NCBI RefSeq assembly: GCF_031085165.1
Contig: NZ_JAVHTY010000002.1
Span: 372,001-436,000, forward strand
Source: Pseudomonas sp. 102515
Lineage (GTDB): Bacteria; Pseudomonadota; Gammaproteobacteria; Pseudomonadales; Pseudomonadaceae
Direction of reading: 5' to 3'
Length of the DNA stretch: 64,000 bases
Shown one piece after another: positions 1 through 8,851 of this stretch. Below the pieces are notes generated by a model, which was not told the DNA's origin, did not search any database, and saw only the letters and a program-made list of their open reading frames with translations. Each line of letters opens with the position of its first letter. The first letter of the stretch is position 1. The position numbers and the translations under genes were made by a program.

Positions 1-1103
1 ATGCCCACGGCTTCGCCGGGCGCCCGGCAGGAGCCGGACTCGGGCAGGTCCAGCTCGACCATGCGGTGTGCCACCAGGCGGTCGTCGCCGGCATAGAGGG
101 TGCGCGAGGACAGGCCGGTGGGCTCGTAGTAGGTCAGGCCACGAGCGGAATGGGACCAGCCCTCGTGGGCCATCGCCTGGATACGGCCATCACGGTCGGC
201 GCCCAGGCGGATGCGCTGCACCGTGGCCGAGCGATGGTCGGTGATCTGGAACATCTGCTGGCGGGTGAGGGTGACCTTGACCGGCCGGCCGATGGCGCGG
301 GCCGCCATGGCGCCGATCAGGGCGTCGGCATAGATCGGCAACTTGCCACCGAAACCGCCACCGATATAGCGCGCCACGATGCGCACCTTGTCCTTGGGCA
401 GCTGCAGGGTATTGGCCACGCAACTCTGCGCCTGTTCGACGAACTGGGTGGAGCAATAGATCGTCACCCGGTCGCCGTCCCACTGGGCGAGGCTGGCGTG
501 GGGCTCCATCTGCGCATGGATGTGGTAGGGCGTGGTGTAGCGCTCGTCGAGCTTGATCGGCGCCCGGGCAAAGGCGGCGTCGACATCGCCCGAGGCGGTG
601 TCGGTGGGCTGATCGGCATCCGGCGGTTTGACCGCCTGGCCGAGGTTGGCGGTGAGGTCGAAGACGCCCGGTTCGGCGGCGTAGTCGATCTCCACCAGGG
701 CCGCCGCCAGCCGCGCCTCCTCGAAAGTCTCGGCCACGACGAAGGCCACCGGCTCGCCGAAATAGCGCACCTGGTCGCTGTCCAGGTAGGGCTTGGGCCG
801 GGTGAAGCGGCCGCTGTTGTCCGGCTCGCGCGCGGCCTGGCGCGGGGCGTTGCGATAGGTCAGCACGCCGAGCACGCCCGGCGCGCTTTCCGCGGCCGAG
901 GTGTCCAGGCGCCGGATGCGGCCCTTGGCGATGGTGGCGCCGACGATGAAGCCGTAGGCGACGCGATCGTTGCGGAATTCGAAGCTGTAGGGCGCCTGGC
1001 CGGTGACCTTGAGCAGGCCGTCGACGCGGTCGATGGGCTTGCCGATCAGGCCGCCGCGATTCTCATCGATCAGGTTGCGGCCAGCGGGTTCATTCATTTC
1101 CAT
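1..1103 (-). CDS. Xanthine dehydrogenase-family molybdopterin-binding subunit, PaoC-like (partial, 3' end outside window)
   Basis: Large catalytic subunit of a molybdenum hydroxylase that oxidises aldehydes or N-heterocycles; it would bind the molybdenum cofactor. About 367 N-terminal residues are present and the frame stays open to base 1. The start opens with MEMNEPAGRNLID, followed by GKPIDRVDGLLKVTGQA, the usual start of the family. The glycine-rich Moco loop IGGGFGGK lies near residue 246, followed by TRQQMF, and RAPGEA is close to the window edge. The start lies 10 bp after the FAD-subunit stop codon, so it is the third gene of a three-gene operon. The C-terminal half with the catalytic Glu is not in the window. 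The family is certain, the substrate unknown. Closest known architecture: periplasmic aldehyde oxidoreductase PaoABC of E. coli. Confidence 0.9.
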   Translation of the reverse strand, partial: MEMNEPAGRNLIDENRGGLIGKPIDRVDGLLKVTGQAPYSFEFRNDRVAYGFIVGATIAKGRIRRLDTSAAESAPGVLGVLTYRNAPRQAAREPDNSGRFTRPKPYLDSDQVRYFGEPVAFVVAETFEEARLAAALVEIDYAAEPGVFDLTANLGQAVKPPDADQPTDTASGDVDAAFARAPIKLDERYTTPYHIHAQMEPHASLAQWDGDRVTIYCSTQFVEQAQSCVANTLQLPKDKVRIVARYIGGGFGGKLPIYADALIGAMAARAIGRPVKVTLTRQQMFQITDHRSATVQRIRLGADRDGRIQAMAHEGWSHSARGLTYYEPTGLSSRTLYAGDDRLVAHRMVELDLPESGSCRAPGEAVG

Positions 1104-1113
1104 GCTGCTGTCC

Positions 1114-2094
1114 TCAGGCCTGTTGGCGGGCGTCGGCCACCCCGGCGCGCAGGATGCGGCGGGTCAGCTCGAGCTTGAAATCGTTGTGGCCATAGCCACG
1201 GGCTCCGGCGAGCAGGGCATCGCCCACGGCCACCAGATCACTGTCCACGTTCTGGCCGGCAAAGGCCCGGTCGGCCGCCGCCACCCGCCAGGGCTTGTGC
1301 GCCAGGCCGCCGAAGGCTGCGCGCCCGCTGCGGATGCGCGTGCCGTCCAGCTCGACGATGGCGGCCATGGACACCAGAGCGAAGGCATAGGAGGCGCGGT
1401 CACGCACCTTGCGATAGACCTGGATGCCAGGCGGCGGCGGCGGCAGGGTCACGGCGGTGATGAGTTCGCCGGGTTGCAGCACCGTCTCGATCTGCGGGGT
1501 GTCGCCGGGCAGGCGATGGAAGTCGGCGATAGGAATGCGCCGGGTGCGGCCAGTGGCTTCCCGGGTCTCCACCGTGGCGTCCAGCACCCGCATGGCCACC
1601 GCCATGTCGGAGGGGTGCACGGCGATGCACTGGTCGCTGGCGCCGAGCACCGCGTTCATCCGGTTGAAGCCGCCCAGGGCCGCGCAGCCACTACCGGGCT
1701 TACGTTTGTTGCAGGGCATGGCGGTGTTGTAGAAGTAGGAACAGCGGGTCCGCTGCAGGAGGTTGCCCCCCGTGGTGGCCTTGTTGCGCAGCTGCGCCGA
1801 AGCGCCGGCCAGCAGGGCGCGCGCGAGCACCGGATAGCGCTCGCGAACCCGGGCGTCGGCGGCCAGGGTGGAATTGCGCACCAGGGTACCGATGCGCAGA
1901 CCGCCGTCTCTGGTAGCGCTGATCTGATCAAGCGCCAGCCGATTGATGTCCAGCACCTGGCTGGGCGTTTCGATCTCCAGCTTCATCAGATCCAGCAGAT
2001 TGGTGCCGCCGGCGATGAAGCGACTGCCGGCCCGGGCGCCCTGGCGGTTGGCATCGGCTTCGCTCTGCACGCGCTGATAATCGAAGACTCTCAT
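1114..2094 (-). CDS. FAD-binding subunit of molybdenum hydroxylase, PaoB-like
   Basis: Medium subunit (326 aa) that would pass electrons from the 2Fe-2S subunit to FAD and an acceptor. The FAD-loop motif [13 protein letters not shown] is near residues 26-38 and [12 protein letters not shown] near 108-118. Four cysteines (118, 128, 137, 156, around [11 protein letters not shown]) match the extra 4Fe-4S insertion known in PaoB and 4-hydroxybenzoyl-CoA reductase. The ATG at 2094 overlaps the stop of the upstream 2Fe-2S gene (ATGA), which implies translational coupling. A longer reading back to 2466 is only the frame extending over the neighbour. It is clearly paralogous to the 3604-4590 product. 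Confidence 0.92.
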   Translation of the reverse strand: MRVFDYQRVQSEADANRQGARAGSRFIAGGTNLLDLMKLEIETPSQVLDINRLALDQISATRDGGLRIGTLVRNSTLAADARVRERYPVLARALLAGASAQLRNKATTGGNLLQRTRCSYFYNTAMPCNKRKPGSGCAALGGFNRMNAVLGASDQCIAVHPSDMAVAMRVLDATVETREATGRTRRIPIADFHRLPGDTPQIETVLQPGELITAVTLPPPPPGIQVYRKVRDRASYAFALVSMAAIVELDGTRIRSGRAAFGGLAHKPWRVAAADRAFAGQNVDSDLVAVGDALLAGARGYGHNDFKLELTRRILRAGVADARQQA

Positions 2095-2759
2095 GCCTGG
2101 CCCCCCGCCATCTGGATGGCCGCGACGATGTTGGGATAGGCGCTGCAGCGGCAGAGATTGCCACTCATGCGCTCGCGGATCTCTTCCTCGCTCAGCCGCA
2201 TCGGCCCGTCGAGGTGCGCCGAGACGTGGCTGGGCATACCGGCCTTGATCTCTTCCAGCAGAGCCACCGCCGAGCAGATCTGCCCCGGGGTGCAATAACC
2301 GCACTGGAAACCGTCCTTGGCCAGGAAGGCCGCCTGCATGGGGTGCAGGCGCTCGGCGTTGCCCAGGCCTTCGATGGTGGTGATGGTGTCGCCTTCGTGC
2401 ATGGCCGCCAGGCTCAAGCAGCTGTTGATGCGCTGGCCGTTCACCAGCACCGTGCAGGCGCCGCACTGGCCATGGTCGCAGCCCTTCTTGGTGCCCGTGA
2501 GGTGCAGGTTCTCGCGCAGGGCATCGAGCAGGGTGGTGCGGCTGTCGACCTTGAGCCTGCGCGCCTCGCCATTGATCTGCAGGGTCAGCGGCAGCAGCTG
2601 CGGCAGACGCGCGGCGATGGCCTGGGGCGTCAGGGGCGCGCCACCGCTGGCCTGGGCGAAGGTGTAGCCGGGAATGGCGTGGGTCGCCACCAGCACCGCG
2701 GAGGTGCCGAGGAACTGCCGTCGCGACAGGCGCCAGCGTGCATCTGAGTCGGAAGCCAT
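2091..2759 (-). CDS. Tat-exported 2Fe-2S subunit of molybdenum hydroxylase, PaoA-like
   Basis: Small iron-sulfur subunit (222 aa). Residues 12-38 form a twin-arginine signal (SRRQFLG, a hydrophobic stretch, then AQA), so the complex is probably periplasmic, as for E. coli PaoABC. The plant-type 2Fe-2S ligands are C94, C99, C102 and C114; the second cluster ligands are C153, C156, C203 and C205 (CGYCTPGQ and CRC). It is the first gene of the leftward operon and overlaps the FAD gene by 4 bp. The shine-dalgarno is weak (GATGAGAAT). An unusual ~18-residue insertion (175-192) lies between the two C-terminal Cys pairs and is absent from the paralogue at 3077. Substrate unknown. Confidence 0.92.
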   Translation of the reverse strand: MASDSDARWRLSRRQFLGTSAVLVATHAIPGYTFAQASGGAPLTPQAIAARLPQLLPLTLQINGEARRLKVDSRTTLLDALRENLHLTGTKKGCDHGQCGACTVLVNGQRINSCLSLAAMHEGDTITTIEGLGNAERLHPMQAAFLAKDGFQCGYCTPGQICSAVALLEEIKAGMPSHVSAHLDGPMRLSEEEIRERMSGNLCRCSAYPNIVAAIQMAGGQA

Positions 2760-3076
2760 GGTCGGATTCTCATCGTTAGGGGCACATCACGGGAGTTCTG
2801 ATGACTACCCCGGTGCCAGTGGGGTTCAGCCCATTGGGCTGCCGGCCCGAGCAGGCGCCATACCGAATGTGTCCTGCCCCTGGAGAACGGCTCTGGATCG
2901 GCGCTCTCAGCGCTTCGCTGAGCGACTTTCAACGTCACGTTGAATACCGCTGGGCAGGGGTGCTGAACCGCTTCCGGTCGGCGTCTGTCCCTTACCTGAG
3001 GTGGCCTTTCGCTGCCACCGCCTATTCCGACCACGGGGGCAATCTGCACCCCGCGGCTTTAACCGTGAGGTCCGCC
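2760..3076. promoter_or_regulatory. Divergent promoter region between two molybdenum hydroxylase operons
   Basis: This 317-bp stretch separates the two divergent 2Fe-2S subunit genes and must hold both promoters. No convincing ORF lies in it. Three short perfect inverted repeats are visible: CAGCCC-ATT-GGGCTG (2827-2841), CTCAGCG-CTT-CGCTGAG (2906-2922) and TTCAACG-TCA-CGTTGAA (2928-2944). The last two are only 5 bp apart. The rightward gene has a GAGG ribosome-binding site just before 3077. I could not assign -35/-10 boxes with confidence. The repeats may be operators; that is inference. Confidence 0.5.
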
Positions 3077-3607
3077 ATGAACGCCACCCCCGCGCGCCAG
3101 CTCCAGCCGCTGGCCGAACCCGAGTCCCATACCATCGCCCTGACCCTCAACGGCAAGCAGTTGCAACTGGCGGTCGAACCCTGGACCACCTTGCTGGACC
3201 TGCTGCGCGACCACCTCGACCTGACCGGCACCAAGAAGGGTTGCGATCACGGCCAGTGCGGCGCCTGCACCGTGCTGGTCAATGGCACCCGCATCAACAG
3301 CTGCCTGGCCCTGGCGGTCATGCAGGATGGCGCCGAGGTCACCACCGTCGAGGGTCTGGCCCAGGGCGACCAGTTGCACCCCATGCAGGCGGCCTTCGTC
3401 GCCGAAGATGCCTTCCAGTGCGGCTATTGCACTCCGGGGCAGATCTGTTCGGCCATCGGCATGCTCAAGGAGGGCCATGCCCACAGCGAGGCCGAGGTGG
3501 CCGAGCAGATGAGCGGCAACCTCTGCCGTTGCGGTGCCTACCGCAACATCCGCGCCGCCATCGAGCGGGCGCGTCCGGAGTGCCAGCAAGGGGAGGGCCG
3601 CGAATGA
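3077..3607 (+). CDS. 2Fe-2S subunit of a second molybdenum hydroxylase (no export signal)
   Basis: Iron-sulfur small subunit (176 aa). Ligands C56, C61, C64 and C76 form the ferredoxin-type cluster; C115, C118, C150 and C152 form the second cluster. Unlike the divergent paralogue, its N-terminus ([16 protein letters not shown]) has no twin-arginine or hydrophobic signal, so this enzyme should be cytoplasmic. The start at 3077 is chosen for the GAGG site upstream and because the longer frame from 2801 is intergenic-looking. It is the first gene of a three-gene operon, with its stop overlapping the next ATG by 4 bp. Confidence 0.92.
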   Translation: MNATPARQLQPLAEPESHTIALTLNGKQLQLAVEPWTTLLDLLRDHLDLTGTKKGCDHGQCGACTVLVNGTRINSCLALAVMQDGAEVTTVEGLAQGDQLHPMQAAFVAEDAFQCGYCTPGQICSAIGMLKEGHAHSEAEVAEQMSGNLCRCGAYRNIRAAIERARPECQQGEGRE

Positions 3608-4590
3608 ACCGCTTCGGTTATGCCAAGCCCAACGCGGTGCCCGATGCCATCCGCCAGCATGGCCCCCAGACCCATTTCATCGCCGGCGGCACCAACCTGC
3701 TGGACCTGATGAAGGAAAACGTCGAGCGCCCCGAGCAACTGATCGACGTCAACGGCCTGCCCCTGCGCGAGGTCGAGACCACCACCGAGGGCGGCCTACG
3801 CATCGGCGCCCTGGTCAAGAATGCCGAGGTGGCCTATCACCCCGAGGTGCAGCGTCGCTATCCGCTGCTGGCCAAGGCCATCCTCGCCGGCGCCTCCCCG
3901 CAATTGCGCAACATGGCCTCCACCGGCGGCAACCTGCTGCAGCGCACCCGCTGCTACTACTTCTATGACGTGGGCACCCCCTGCAACAAGCGCGAACCCG
4001 GCTCCGGCTGCGGCGCCCGTGAAGGGCAGAATCGCATCCATGCCATCCTCGGCCACAGCGAGCAGTGCATCGCCACCCACCCCTCGGACATGTGCGTGGC
4101 CCTGGCTGCGCTGGAAGCCCGGGTCGAGGTGAGCGGTCCGGACGGCGAGCGGGTCATCGACTTCGCCGACTTCCATCGGCTGCCCGGCGACACCCCCGAG
4201 CGCGATACCAACCTTGCCGCCGACGAACTCATCACCGCCGTGACCCTGCCGGCCGAGAGCCTGGCCGCGCATAGCGCCTACCTGAAGATCCGTGACCGCG
4301 CCTCCTATGCCTTCGCCCTGGTCTCCGTCGCGGCAGCGCTGGAATTGAAGGGCGAGCGCATCAAGCAGGTTCGTGTCGCCCTGGGCGGCGTGGCCCACAA
4401 GCCCTGGCGCCTGCCGGAGGCCGAGCAGGCCCTGGTCGGCCAGGTGGCGGACAAGGCGGCCTTCGGTCAACTGGCCGATAGCCTGCTGCAAGGCGCCCAG
4501 GGCTTCGCCCATAACAGCTTCAAGATCGAACTGGCCCGGCGCGCCATCGTGCGTGCCCTCACCGAAGCCGCCGGAGGTACCCTGCAATGA
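3604..4590 (+). CDS. FAD-binding subunit of second molybdenum hydroxylase
   Basis: Medium flavoprotein subunit (328 aa). [17 protein letters not shown] near residue 25 is the FAD pyrophosphate loop, followed by [11 protein letters not shown]. Cysteines 117, 127, 136 and 155 provide a likely extra 4Fe-4S cluster as in PaoB. The C-terminal CO-dehydrogenase flavoprotein domain is complete ([13 protein letters not shown], then GGVAHKPWR). The ATG at 3604 overlaps the previous stop (ATGA), and its own stop overlaps the next start. It is strongly similar to the 1114-2094 product by eye. Confidence 0.93.
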   Translation: MNRFGYAKPNAVPDAIRQHGPQTHFIAGGTNLLDLMKENVERPEQLIDVNGLPLREVETTTEGGLRIGALVKNAEVAYHPEVQRRYPLLAKAILAGASPQLRNMASTGGNLLQRTRCYYFYDVGTPCNKREPGSGCGAREGQNRIHAILGHSEQCIATHPSDMCVALAALEARVEVSGPDGERVIDFADFHRLPGDTPERDTNLAADELITAVTLPAESLAAHSAYLKIRDRASYAFALVSVAAALELKGERIKQVRVALGGVAHKPWRLPEAEQALVGQVADKAAFGQLADSLLQGAQGFAHNSFKIELARRAIVRALTEAAGGTLQ

Positions 4591-6812
4591 CCGTCGTCCA
4601 TCTGCAAAAAGCCGTTCCCCGCGTCGACGGTCCGCTCAAGGTCACCGGCCAGGCGCTCTATGCGGGCGAATTCAGCGTGCCGGATCTGGCCTTCGGTTTC
4701 GTGGTCAACGCCACCATCACCAAGGGTCGCCTGCTCGGTTTGGACGTCAGCGAAGCCCTGGCCCAGCCGGGCGTGCTCGAGGTGCTCAGCCATCTCAATC
4801 GGCCCAAGATGGCCAGCTACGACGAGAGCTACACCGACATGGACGCGGCCGATGGCAAACCCTTCCGGCCGCTGTACAACGATCGCATTCTCTACAGTGG
4901 TCAGCCCATCGCCCTGGTCGTGGCCGAGACTTTCGAGGCCGCGCGCCATGCCGCTGCGCTGATCCGTGCCCAATACGGCGAGGAAGACCACGCCACCGAC
5001 CTGGCTCAGGCCCGCGACCAGGCCCACGAAGCACCCATGGAATTGCCGGAGAATCGCGGCGATGCCCCGGCGGCCTGGGCCGCGGCGCCCACCCGCATCG
5101 AAGCCGAGTACCACTCCGCCGCGGAATTCCACAATCCCATGGAGATGCATGCCTCCACCGTCATCTACCACAAGGACGGCAAGCTGACGGTGCACGACAA
5201 GACCCAGGGCGTGCAGAACAGCGCCCAGTTCGTCAGCAGCATCTTCGGCCTGGGCGAGGGTGACGTGAAGGTCATCTCGCCCTTCGTCGGCGGGGCCTTC
5301 GGTTCCGGCCTGCGTCCCCAGTACCAGCTGGTGCTGGCGACCATGGCCGCGCTGCAGCTCAAGCGCTCGGTGCGGGTGACCCTGACCCGCCAGCAGATGT
5401 TCACCTTCGGCTATCGCCCCGAGACCTACCAGCAGATCAAGCTGGCCTGCGACAGCGACGGCAAGCTGCAGGCCATCGACCACAGCGCCCTGGGCATCAC
5501 CTCGCGGTTCGAAGACTTCACCGAGATGGTGCTGGTCTGGTCGGCGTCGCTCTATGCCTGCCCCAACGTCAAGCTGGCCTATCAACTGGCCGCGCTGGAC
5601 GTCTACACCCCGCTGGACATGCGTGCCCCCGGCGCGGTGCTGGGCGTCTATGCGCTGGAAAGCGCCATGGACGAACTGGCCTATGCCGCTGACATCGATC
5701 CGCTGGAATTGCGCATCCGCAATTTCACCGACACGGATCCGGCCAAGGGCAAACCCTATTCCAGCAAGGAACTGCTGGAGTGCTATCGCCAGGCGGCCGA
5801 GCGTTTCGGCTGGGAACAGCGCAGCATGGCGCCGCGCTCCATGCGCGATGGCAACCAGCTGGTGGGCTGGGGCATGGCCACCGGGGTCTGGGAAGCCATG
5901 CAACAACCTGCCACCGCCAAGGCGGTGATGAACATCGACGGCAGCCTGGTGGTGGCCAGTGCCACGGCCGACATCGGCACCGGCACCTATACGGTGATGA
6001 CCCAGATCGCCGCCGAGAACCTCGGCCTGCCGCTGGACAAGGTGACCTTCAAGCTCGGTGATTCCACCCTGCCCAAGGCACCCCTTGAGGGCGGTTCCTT
6101 TACCGTTTCCTCGGTGGGCACCGCCGTGAAACTGGCCTGCGACCAGCTGCGTCAGCAACTGCTGGATGCGGCCAAGGAAATGGACGACTCGCCGCTGGCC
6201 AAGGCCGAGCTGGATCAGGTGGTGTTCGCCGACGGCGGCATCAGTCTCAAGACCGATCCGGCCCAGCGTGTCGACTTCACCGCCATCCTCAAGGCCACGG
6301 GTTCGCCGTCCATGGAAACCCTGGCCAGCGCCGAACCGGCGGAAGAACGCGACAACTACGCCACCGGTACCCACTCGGCGGTGTTCGTCGAGGTCAAGGT
6401 CGATGAGGACTTCGGCAGCGTCCAGGTCAGTCGCGTGGTCACGGCGGTGGCTGCAGGCCGCATCCTCAACCTCAAGACCGGCGAGAACCAGGTGGCCGGC
6501 GGCATCGTCTGGGGCATCGGCATGGGCCTGCAGGAAGAGGGAATGATGGACACCACCGAAGGTCGCTGGATGAACCACAGCCTCGCCGAATATCACTTCC
6601 CGGTGCAGGCCGACATCCAGCAACTGGAGGTGATCTTCGTCGAGGAGCACGATGAGATCGTCAATCCGCTGGGCGCCAAGGGCATCGGCGAGATCGGTAT
6701 CGTCGGGGTGGCGGCAGCCATCGCCAACGCCATCTTCCACGCCACCGGCAAGCGGGTCCGGGATCTGCCCATCACCCTGGACAAGGTCTTCGCCGACGAG
6801 CTGCTGCACTGA
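4587..6812 (+). CDS. Molybdopterin-binding subunit of second molybdenum hydroxylase
   Basis: Complete catalytic subunit (741 aa) of a xanthine dehydrogenase/aldehyde oxidoreductase-type enzyme. It starts with the small a/b hammerhead domain ([17 protein letters not shown]). The Moco loop GGAFGSG is near residue 235, DMRAPGAV near 347, and the C-terminal [10 protein letters not shown] near 700 carries the expected catalytic Glu. No signal peptide is seen, matching the unsignalled small subunit. No XdhC/PaoD-type Moco insertion gene follows; the next feature is an inverted repeat and a terminator. The substrate cannot be read from the sequence; aldehydes are the leading guess from the PaoABC-type architecture. 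Confidence 0.93.
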   Translation: MTVVHLQKAVPRVDGPLKVTGQALYAGEFSVPDLAFGFVVNATITKGRLLGLDVSEALAQPGVLEVLSHLNRPKMASYDESYTDMDAADGKPFRPLYNDRILYSGQPIALVVAETFEAARHAAALIRAQYGEEDHATDLAQARDQAHEAPMELPENRGDAPAAWAAAPTRIEAEYHSAAEFHNPMEMHASTVIYHKDGKLTVHDKTQGVQNSAQFVSSIFGLGEGDVKVISPFVGGAFGSGLRPQYQLVLATMAALQLKRSVRVTLTRQQMFTFGYRPETYQQIKLACDSDGKLQAIDHSALGITSRFEDFTEMVLVWSASLYACPNVKLAYQLAALDVYTPLDMRAPGAVLGVYALESAMDELAYAADIDPLELRIRNFTDTDPAKGKPYSSKELLECYRQAAERFGWEQRSMAPRSMRDGNQLVGWGMATGVWEAMQQPATAKAVMNIDGSLVVASATADIGTGTYTVMTQIAAENLGLPLDKVTFKLGDSTLPKAPLEGGSFTVSSVGTAVKLACDQLRQQLLDAAKEMDDSPLAKAELDQVVFADGGISLKTDPAQRVDFTAILKATGSPSMETLASAEPAEERDNYATGTHSAVFVEVKVDEDFGSVQVSRVVTAVAAGRILNLKTGENQVAGGIVWGIGMGLQEEGMMDTTEGRWMNHSLAEYHFPVQADIQQLEVIFVEEHDEIVNPLGAKGIGEIGIVGVAAAIANAIFHATGKRVRDLPITLDKVFADELLH

Positions 6813-6821
6813 CCCAACGGT

Positions 6822-6908
6822 GTTGGGCTTCGACGATGGAGCCGTCTCAAGCCAACCTACGAGGCATGATCACTCCGTAGGTTGGCGCTGAGCGCAGCGA
6901 AGCACAAC
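6822..6908. repeat. Paired inverted intergenic repeat (REP/BIME-like)
   Basis: Two related ~32-39 bp units face each other. The left one runs from GTTGGGCTTCG (6822) to GCCAACCTAC (6860). The right one starts GTAGGTTGGCGCTGAGCG (6877) and ends CGAAGCACAAC (6908). The same unit in the same opposed arrangement recurs at 40493-40579, so this is a dispersed repeat and not a one-off hairpin. It sits just after the molybdenum hydroxylase operon and could act as an mRNA 3' stabiliser. The internal part of the left unit has diverged. Confidence 0.7.
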
Positions 6909-6933
6909 ATTCGCTAATCCCTGAAACGAAAAA

Positions 6934-6961
6934 GGCCCGCCTCCAAGAGGCGGGCCTTTTT
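6934..6961. terminator. Bidirectional rho-independent terminator
   Basis: A perfect 10-bp stem GGCCCGCCTC / GAGGCGGGCC with a CAA loop is flanked by A-runs on the left and T5 on the right, so it can stop transcription from both the rightward hydroxylase operon and the leftward small gene at 6990-7169. Confidence 0.9.
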
Positions 6962-6989
6962 CAGGCAGTCGGTAAAAAGATCTTTCGAC

Positions 6990-7169
6990 TCACTCGGCGT
7001 GCGACGCGCCTTCGTGTTCGATCTGCTCCTTATACTCCAGGGCATCGGCTTCGCTCTGGTAGACGCCGACCAATTCCCCTTCCTGTTTCACGTCCCACAG
7101 ATGCATGCCCAGGCCACGGGCTTCGCGGGACATATGGTCTTCGTCACGTTCGGTTACGGTAATGGTCAT
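6990..7169 (-). CDS. Small conserved-looking hypothetical protein (59 aa)
   Basis: A short ORF encodes MTITVTERDEDHMSREARG and continues to a tail ending HEGASHAE. It has an excellent ribosome-binding site (AAGGAG, 7 bp before the ATG) and its own terminator at 6934-6961, both arguing it is real. The product is acidic and charged, with no signal or membrane segment and no motif I recognise. It stands alone between the hydroxylase operon and the DUF3108 gene. Function unknown. Confidence 0.7.
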   Translation of the reverse strand: MTITVTERDEDHMSREARGLGMHLWDVKQEGELVGVYQSEADALEYKEQIEHEGASHAE

Positions 7170-7414
7170 GCTGAATCTCCTTGGTCGAGCCCGCGCTACG
7201 GCAGGGCTTGAAAACCCATACTAGAGCGTTTCGCTTCAGGACCAAGGCGTATCTCGGCAACAAGTCGTTACAACTTCTGCGACAATCTGTCGCGCCTGCG
7301 GTTGTCCTTCCGAAGCCGCGATAGGGGCAGATGCACCCTGTCAGAGGCGTGCTGCTGAATACTTACTCGCCTGTCACGAGAGGCAGCTATCACACCTGCC
7401 TGGGTGCATAAAGG
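7170..7414. other. Intergenic region upstream of the 59-aa gene
   Basis: About 245 bp between the small gene's start and the purine operon terminator. It should hold the leftward promoter of the small gene. Composition is less GC-rich than the genes. I see no ORF, RNA gene or clear promoter box. Confidence 0.4.
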
Positions 7415-7437
7415 AAAACGCCCTCCGAAGAGGGCGT
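7415..7437 (-). terminator. Rho-independent terminator of the purM-purN-DUF3108 operon
   Basis: On the minus strand, stem ACGCCCTC / GAGGGCGT with a TTCG tetraloop is followed by TTTTCC. It lies 17 bp after the DUF3108 stop codon. Confidence 0.9.
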
Positions 7438-7453
7438 CCTTGCCAGCGCCTGA

Positions 7454-8167
7454 TCAGTTGGCGCCCTTCACCGTGCGCCCGTTGACCGAGCCTTCCTTGA
7501 GGCTGGTCTGGTATTCCTTGCCGTCGCTCTCCTGCTGGTAGAGACGTACCAGCAGATAGTCCCAGTCCTTGGCGAACCAGAGTTCGGTCTTGCGGCTGCT
7601 CTTGGTGGGATCGCGCACGCGCTCGACCTTGATGGCATCGAACAGACCCAGCGGGGTGCGGATACGCTCCGGGCCGATGACGCGGAAGTCATAGGTGTCG
7701 ATGCCGTCGCCGTCGACGATCTGGTAGCTCATGCTCTTCTTGCCGTCGGCCACGTCCTGCTGCAGCTTGAGCTGGTAGGTCGACTTGTCCAGCAGACCGC
7801 GATCCAGGGGCAGGCTGACCGGATCGTCCTTGTCCTTGCCGGTGACCTTCTTGCCGGCCCAGTCGAAGGTCAGTTCGCTCTCGCGGCTCTTGCCCAGCCC
7901 GCTGCGCTTGTACTGGTAGGTGTCCGGCAGGAAGGCTTCGCCTTCGCGGCGGAAGGTGCTGGACTCATTGAGGCCGGCGACTAGCATGGAGGCTTCGAAC
8001 TTCAGCTCCCAGCGACCATCGGCTTCCTTCTGCAGCGAGCGCTCGGCGGAGCCGCTGACCGGCATCTGCTTCCAGTCGGCGGTGTAGCTGGCCGTGAACG
8101 GCTGCAGGTCGAAGGCGAAGGCCGAGGCGCTGCAGAGGGTGGCCAATAGTAACAACAGACGTCGCAT
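7454..8167 (-). CDS. DUF3108 domain-containing secreted protein
   Basis: A 237-aa protein with an N-terminal Sec signal peptide (MRRLLLLLATLCSASAFAF). The mature part has the beta-rich features of DUF3108 (FTASYTADWKQMPVSGSAER, later WDYLLVRL near the end). The family is periplasmic and uncharacterised. It lies 15 bp after purN on the same strand and is the last gene before a terminator, so it is probably cotranscribed with purM and purN. No link to purine synthesis is evident from the protein itself. Confidence 0.88.
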   Translation of the reverse strand: MRRLLLLLATLCSASAFAFDLQPFTASYTADWKQMPVSGSAERSLQKEADGRWELKFEASMLVAGLNESSTFRREGEAFLPDTYQYKRSGLGKSRESELTFDWAGKKVTGKDKDDPVSLPLDRGLLDKSTYQLKLQQDVADGKKSMSYQIVDGDGIDTYDFRVIGPERIRTPLGLFDAIKVERVRDPTKSSRKTELWFAKDWDYLLVRLYQQESDGKEYQTSLKEGSVNGRTVKGAN

Positions 8168-8182
8168 CAGTTTCTCCTTGGA

Positions 8183-8851
8183 TCAGGAAGGGGAAGCCAC
8201 GGCCGTCAGCGACGGCAACTCGGCCCCGGTAGGCGGCAGTGCCTCGCCGTCGAGCTCGGCACCCAGGGTACCCAGCCGCAGACGACCTTCGGCGAACAAC
8301 CGCACGGCCACAGGATAAAGGAGGTGCTCGGCGGCGTGTACCCGTGTCGCGAGGCTCTCCGCCGTATCTTCAGGCTGCACCGGCACCCGTGACTGCAGGA
8401 CGACCGGGCCGCCATCCAGCTCTTCGGTGACGAAGTGCACGCTGCAACCGTGCCAGGCATCGCCGGCATCGAGGGCGCGCTGGTGGGTGTACAGCCCCTT
8501 GTACAGCGGCAGCAGCGAGGGATGGATATTGAGCAGGCGACCCTGGTAGCGCCGCACGAAGGCTGGCGTGAGGATGCGCATGAAGCCGGCCAGCACCACC
8601 AGATCGGCGCCCTGGGCATCGATGGCGGCCGCCAGGGCCGCATCGAAGCTGTCGCGATCGTCATGCTCGCGGTGGTCGATCACCTGGGTGGCGATCCCCG
8701 CCTGGCGGGCCCGCGCCAGGCCATAGGCCTCGGCACGGTTGGCGATCACCGCCACGATTCGCACGGGCGGCGTCGCGGCGTCGATCAAGGCTTGCAGGTT
8801 GCTGCCGTGGCCGGAGACGAGCACCACCACGGCGCAGTCGGCAGGGCTCAT
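8183..8851 (-). CDS. purN: Phosphoribosylglycinamide formyltransferase (GAR transformylase 1)
   Basis: Third step of de novo purine synthesis: transfers a formyl group from 10-formyl-THF to GAR. 222 aa, the usual length. It begins with [18 protein letters not shown] (phosphate-binding loop) and carries the formyltransferase signature [19 protein letters not shown], then [12 protein letters not shown] with the catalytic Asn and His, and later [11 protein letters not shown]. Its start overlaps the purM stop by 4 bp (ATGA), the standard purMN pairing. Confidence 0.97.
   Translation of the reverse strand: MSPADCAVVVLVSGHGSNLQALIDAATPPVRIVAVIANRAEAYGLARARQAGIATQVIDHREHDDRDSFDAALAAAIDAQGADLVVLAGFMRILTPAFVRRYQGRLLNIHPSLLPLYKGLYTHQRALDAGDAWHGCSVHFVTEELDGGPVVLQSRVPVQPEDTAESLATRVHAAEHLLYPVAVRLFAEGRLRLGTLGAELDGEALPPTGAELPSLTAVASPS

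Noticed and set aside
4467-6809. 780-aa open frame antisense to the molybdopterin subunit
   Set aside because: Same shadow effect; the sense frame carries the Moco-binding loops and catalytic Glu.
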